From assembly GCA_035460165.1 (NCBI GenBank), contig DATHWW010000026.1, positions 1-63,863 on the forward strand: a DNA stretch of 63,863 bases, given 5' to 3'. The stretch is from MM2 sp035460165 (GTDB taxonomy: Bacteria; Pseudomonadota; Gammaproteobacteria; Burkholderiales; Methylophilaceae). The notes under the pieces are model-generated. The model was not told the origin of the DNA. It saw only the letters and a program-made list of their open reading frames with translations, and did not search any database. Positions within the stretch are counted from its first letter, which is position 1; each line of letters begins with the position of its first letter. A program made the position numbers and the translations under genes. Below are positions 61,295-63,863 of the stretch, one piece after another.

Positions 61295-61999
61295 TTAGGC
61301 GGGAACATCGATGAGCATTACAACCAGATCGTCGTTCGCGCTGCGTCCTCATACGGTCCTTGGGTCATGGACGTCTGATGACCGGCGGCACGCAGAGAGC
61401 GCTCGTGCGCTACTGACCGAGCTTGAGCCCGTCTGCAAGGAAATTCTCGACCACTGGCCGCTTCCGCATGGAGAGACCGTGCGAGATGCAGAGGCTGAGT
61501 TTCCGGAGTTGTACGCGTTAGTGCGGAAACGTGATCGCTTATCCGACTCAGTTCGCATCTTCTCTGCGATGGCCGTCGAAGGCTTCCTCAACTACTACGG
61601 TGTTGTTCGGCTCGGCGAGGAGGCCTTTAACACGCACTTCGAACGCATAGGTCTCGTACCGAAGTTGCGTGCGCTGCTTCTCGTGTGTGACTCAATCTCG
61701 GTTTCAACGAGCGATCGTCTCGTCCTTCTACTGGAGCAGGTCGCAAACGGAAGGAATGCCTTGGTGCACCCGAAGGCAAAGGAATTCCCTGGCTATGTTC
61801 CTGCAGAGGGGCGTCCTGGCGTTGCCGTTCCTGATGCTGCGCGCCAAGCTGTTAAAGCCATGGGTTTGTTTTTTGAGGAGTTCGTGTCACTTGTCCCTGA
61901 AAGCAAACACTTGGCACCTGCAGGCGAGAACGGTGCCTAACCTCGCTATCGAACGGGCAGCCACAAGCAGGCTTCGCCTGTTTGTGGCTGCCTCTCATG
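61295..61999 (+). mobile_element. Solitary integron gene cassette (705 bp) without integron
   Basis: The left edge is the core site GTTAGGC (61294-61300), and the right edge is an attC-like site starting GCCTAAC at 61935 and ending GTTAAAC at 61999-62005. When circularised at G^TT, the cassette would have GCCTAAC and GTTAGGC as perfectly complementary R'' and R' boxes. The single ORF starts 11 bases inside and its stop overlaps the R'' box, both typical of cassettes. The chromosomal target would read TAG^TTAAAC. No integrase gene or attI is in the window. The inner L boxes are not canonical. Confidence 0.78.
61311..61940 (+). CDS. Cassette-borne HEPN-like protein
   Basis: A 209-residue soluble protein, mostly helical. 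Residues 75-160 look like a HEPN domain: RLSDSVRIFSAMAVEGFLNYY and LEQVANGRNALVHPK, with the Rx4H motif RNALVH at residues 148-153. HEPN proteins are often RNases, toxins or nucleotide-binding helpers, but the pocket alone does not prove activity. No promoter is seen inside the cassette; it could be read from glk. Its stop codon lies within the attC R'' box. I do not recognise a named family. Confidence 0.72.
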   Translation: MSITTRSSFALRPHTVLGSWTSDDRRHAESARALLTELEPVCKEILDHWPLPHGETVRDAEAEFPELYALVRKRDRLSDSVRIFSAMAVEGFLNYYGVVRLGEEAFNTHFERIGLVPKLRALLLVCDSISVSTSDRLVLLLEQVANGRNALVHPKAKEFPGYVPAEGRPGVAVPDAARQAVKAMGLFFEEFVSLVPESKHLAPAGENGA

Positions 62000-62005
62000 T
62001 TAAAC
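61935..62005 (+). other. attC recombination site (hybrid right junction)
   Basis: GCCTAAC at 61935-61941 fits the RYYYAAC core, and GTTAAAC at 61999-62005 fits GTTRRRY. Between them is a 17-bp stem (GGCAGCCACAAGCAGGC with GCCTGTTTGTGGCTGCC, one mismatch) around a small loop. Bases 62000-62005 would come from the chromosome, so the junction is a hybrid. Confidence 0.75.
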
Positions 62006-62006
62006 G

Positions 62007-63323
62007 CTACGCAATCAGTTGATAAACCAGCCCGGCGACGCCGCAGGCGGCAATCACTGGGATCACCCCGGTTTTGAAGCGGAATAGCGCGGTCAGCGCC
62101 AGCAGGCCGATGATCGCCGACATCCACTCGAACTGTCCCTCCAGCCCTTGTGGCCATAGCACGTGATAGCCGAAAAATACCGCGAGGCTTAGGATGACGC
62201 CGACGACGGCCGCGGTGATCGCGGTCAAGGGCGCGGTGAATTTGAGGTCACCATGCGTGCTTTCCACCAATGGGCCGCCCAGCAGGATGAACACGAACGA
62301 AGGCAGGAAAGTGAAGAAGGTCGCCACGCTCGCCGCGACCACACCGGCCAGCAGCAGCGAGTCTGTGCCGAACAGTGCCTGCGTCCAGCCGCCGACGAAT
62401 CCGACGAAAGCCACCACCATGATCAGCGGCCCCGGCGTGGTTTCGCCCAGCGCCAGCCCGTCAATCATTTGCGGGGCGGTGAGCCAGTGATAATGCTCGA
62501 CTGCGCCCTGGTACACATAAGGCAATACTGCATAAGCGCCGCCGAACGTCAGTAGGGCGGCCTTGGTGAAGAACCATCCCATCTGCGTCAGCGTGGATTG
62601 CCAGCCTCCGGTGATGAGCAGCAGCCCCATGGCCACGAGCCATAGGGCGAATCCGACAGCGAGGACCTTGATGACGCGAATTCGGGAAAACCGCGCATGT
62701 GCCGGCGTTGGCGTATCGTCGTCGATCAAGGCTGGGCCGTAATGCTTCTCGGTCTTGCCGTGCCCGCCACCCGCGGAAAACTTGGCCGGCGCCAGCTTGC
62801 CGCCGACGATGCCGACGATAGCGGCCGCCAGGACGATCAACGGAAAGGGCAGTTTGAGTACGGTGATCGCGAGAAACGCCGCCACGGAAATCGCTCCGAG
62901 CAGACTGTTCTTGAGAGTGCGTGACCCGATGCGCCAGGCGGCGAACAACACCAGCGCCGTCACGGCCGGCTTGATGCCGTAAAGCACGCCGGCAACCGCA
63001 GGGACGTGCCCATAGACAAGATAGAGCCAGGTGAGCAGCGCAAGAATGAAAAGACTGGGCAGCACGAACAGCGTGCCGGCGACGATGCCGCCCCAGGTGC
63101 GGTGCATCAGCCAGCCGATGTAGGTCGCCAGCTGCTGTGCTTCAGGTCCCGGCAGGAGCATGCAGTAGTTCAGCGCGTGAAGGAAGCGCCGCTCAGAGAT
63201 CCAGCGCTTCTGCTCCACGAGTTCGCGATGCATGATTGCGATCTGCCCGGCCGGCCCGCCAAAGCTGATGAAGCCCAGCTTCAGCCAGAACTTCAGCGCT
63301 TCGCCGAAAGATACCGGCGTCAT
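62007..63323 (-). CDS. chrA: Chromate transporter ChrA
   Basis: A 438-residue bidomain CHR-family inner-membrane protein that exports chromate. Both halves carry the family signature: LKLGFISFGGPAGQIA near the N-terminus and FFTKAALLTFGGAYAVLPYV in the second half, with LPGPEAQQLATYIG and ETTPGPLIMVVAFVGF as the paired motifs. About ten hydrophobic segments are visible. Its ATG overlaps the chrB stop (ATGA), indicating coupling. Its stop is next to the cassette junction. Confidence 0.95.
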   Translation of the reverse strand: MTPVSFGEALKFWLKLGFISFGGPAGQIAIMHRELVEQKRWISERRFLHALNYCMLLPGPEAQQLATYIGWLMHRTWGGIVAGTLFVLPSLFILALLTWLYLVYGHVPAVAGVLYGIKPAVTALVLFAAWRIGSRTLKNSLLGAISVAAFLAITVLKLPFPLIVLAAAIVGIVGGKLAPAKFSAGGGHGKTEKHYGPALIDDDTPTPAHARFSRIRVIKVLAVGFALWLVAMGLLLITGGWQSTLTQMGWFFTKAALLTFGGAYAVLPYVYQGAVEHYHWLTAPQMIDGLALGETTPGPLIMVVAFVGFVGGWTQALFGTDSLLLAGVVAASVATFFTFLPSFVFILLGGPLVESTHGDLKFTAPLTAITAAVVGVILSLAVFFGYHVLWPQGLEGQFEWMSAIIGLLALTALFRFKTGVIPVIAACGVAGLVYQLIA

Positions 63324-63863
63324 GCAGCCACCGTGACCGCGTGCACACCCCAGCTGTGCTTTTCACCTTGCGCAGCGCGGCACCACTCGTACAGTGCGTC
63401 GTACACCGGCATCGCCGCTTCCAGCATCTCATGGTCATCCGCGTGCAGCCGCGACAGGCCGAGCGAGATCGCGAGCAGGCCGGCCGACTGCGGCGCCAGC
63501 GCAAGGCGATCGGTGTCGGCGCCACGCACGATGGTCGCGAGCGTGTCGAGCGCGGCATGGTGCAGGTCGAATGCCTCCAGCAAGGCGTCGAAGCTGCACT
63601 TTTCCCACGCGTGCGTGATCGGTGCGTCCGCGATGTCATAGGGCACGGCGCCCAGCCTCTTTGCTTCCTCGAACACCTGGGCAGTCGGGACGTAGAAGAA
63701 TTCCGCCTGCGGATCGATGAAGCGTCGCACCAGCCACGGGCAGGCGATGCGATCGATCTTCGGCCGCTCGCGGGTGATCCAGCGTGAAGGTTTCTCGCCG
63801 GTCACGCCCAGGTCGGGGCGCTTGCGCACCAGTGGCAGCGGCAGCGCTTGCCATGCAGCGATG
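63320..63863 (-). CDS. chrB: Chromate resistance protein ChrB, C-terminal domain (5' end cut)
   Basis: The visible reading frame shows the ChrB C-terminal domain: KPSRWITRERPKIDRIACPWLVRRFIDP near the start, then ADAPITHAWEKCSFDALLE and LDTLATIVRGADTDRLALAPQSAGLLAISLGLS. A GTG at 63829 could start a short protein of 169 residues, but the frame stays open to the window end with domain-like residues (AAWQALPLPL). The gene is therefore probably longer. ChrB regulates or assists chromate resistance with ChrA. Confidence 0.88.
   Translation of the reverse strand, partial: IAAWQALPLPLVRKRPDLGVTGEKPSRWITRERPKIDRIACPWLVRRFIDPQAEFFYVPTAQVFEEAKRLGAVPYDIADAPITHAWEKCSFDALLEAFDLHHAALDTLATIVRGADTDRLALAPQSAGLLAISLGLSRLHADDHEMLEAAMPVYDALYEWCRAAQGEKHSWGVHAVTVAA

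Noticed and set aside
61961..61996. Simple rho-independent terminator between glk and chrA
   Set aside because: The hairpin has no T run, and its position inside paired recombination cores fits an attC site better.

Overview
The window looks like chromosomal DNA of a chemolithoautotrophic betaproteobacterium. Gene content and protein style suggest the Nitrosomonadales (Gallionellaceae or Sideroxydans-like bacteria, or relatives); this is an inference from recognised families, not a database match. Genes are densely packed on both strands. There is no rRNA operon, CRISPR array, transposase or integrase gene.

Layout. 1-2659: Calvin-cycle genes fbp (cut by the window edge) and tpiA, then an ExaC-type aldehyde dehydrogenase. 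2926-9430: housekeeping and membrane genes (DUF1294, a diguanylate cyclase, a YheS-like ABC-F ATPase, an MscS channel, a PfkB sugar kinase, YbiB). 9433-16007: a form I RuBisCO locus, with cbbR divergent from cbbL-cbbS-cbbQ-cbbO and a small uncharacterised gene tightly behind cbbO. Hairpins lie between cbbL and cbbS, and a terminator-like hairpin lies between cbbS and cbbQ. 16071-29361: small conserved proteins, a rubredoxin, lipoproteins, AlkA, an ABC exporter and three c-di-GMP enzymes. One of these, an HD-GYP protein, has a c-di-GMP-I (GEMM-I) riboswitch upstream. 29436-33399: a Lys/Ala-tailed small protein, a DUF481 protein and an orphan MotB/MotA-like pair. 33499-33668: two identical tRNA-Asn genes with a consensus promoter. 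33736-41535: AsmA-like protein, metallophosphoesterase, ankyrin protein, an 11-unit TPR protein, aspartate aminotransferase and a trypsin-like protease with TPRs. 41637-49888: uvrB, rne, and the rluC-HAD-Rieske-sppA operon. 49991-61291: glycogen and hexose phosphate metabolism (pgl, MEKHLA protein, pgi, glgB, glgC, two GH57 enzymes, ROK glucokinase). 61295-61999: what appears to be a single integron gene cassette carrying a HEPN-like protein. 62007-63863: chrA and chrB for chromate resistance.

How the genes fit together. The RuBisCO locus and fbp/tpiA fix CO2 and recycle triose phosphates. glgC and glgB store carbon as glycogen. The GH57 enzymes, glucokinase, pgi and pgl return that glucan to hexose phosphate and the oxidative pentose phosphate route. 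Four c-di-GMP enzymes suggest control of a surface or motile lifestyle.

The most notable observations are the stray gene cassette between glk and chrA, the c-di-GMP riboswitch ahead of a c-di-GMP phosphodiesterase gene, the unknown gene coupled to cbbO, and the orphan stator-like pair.
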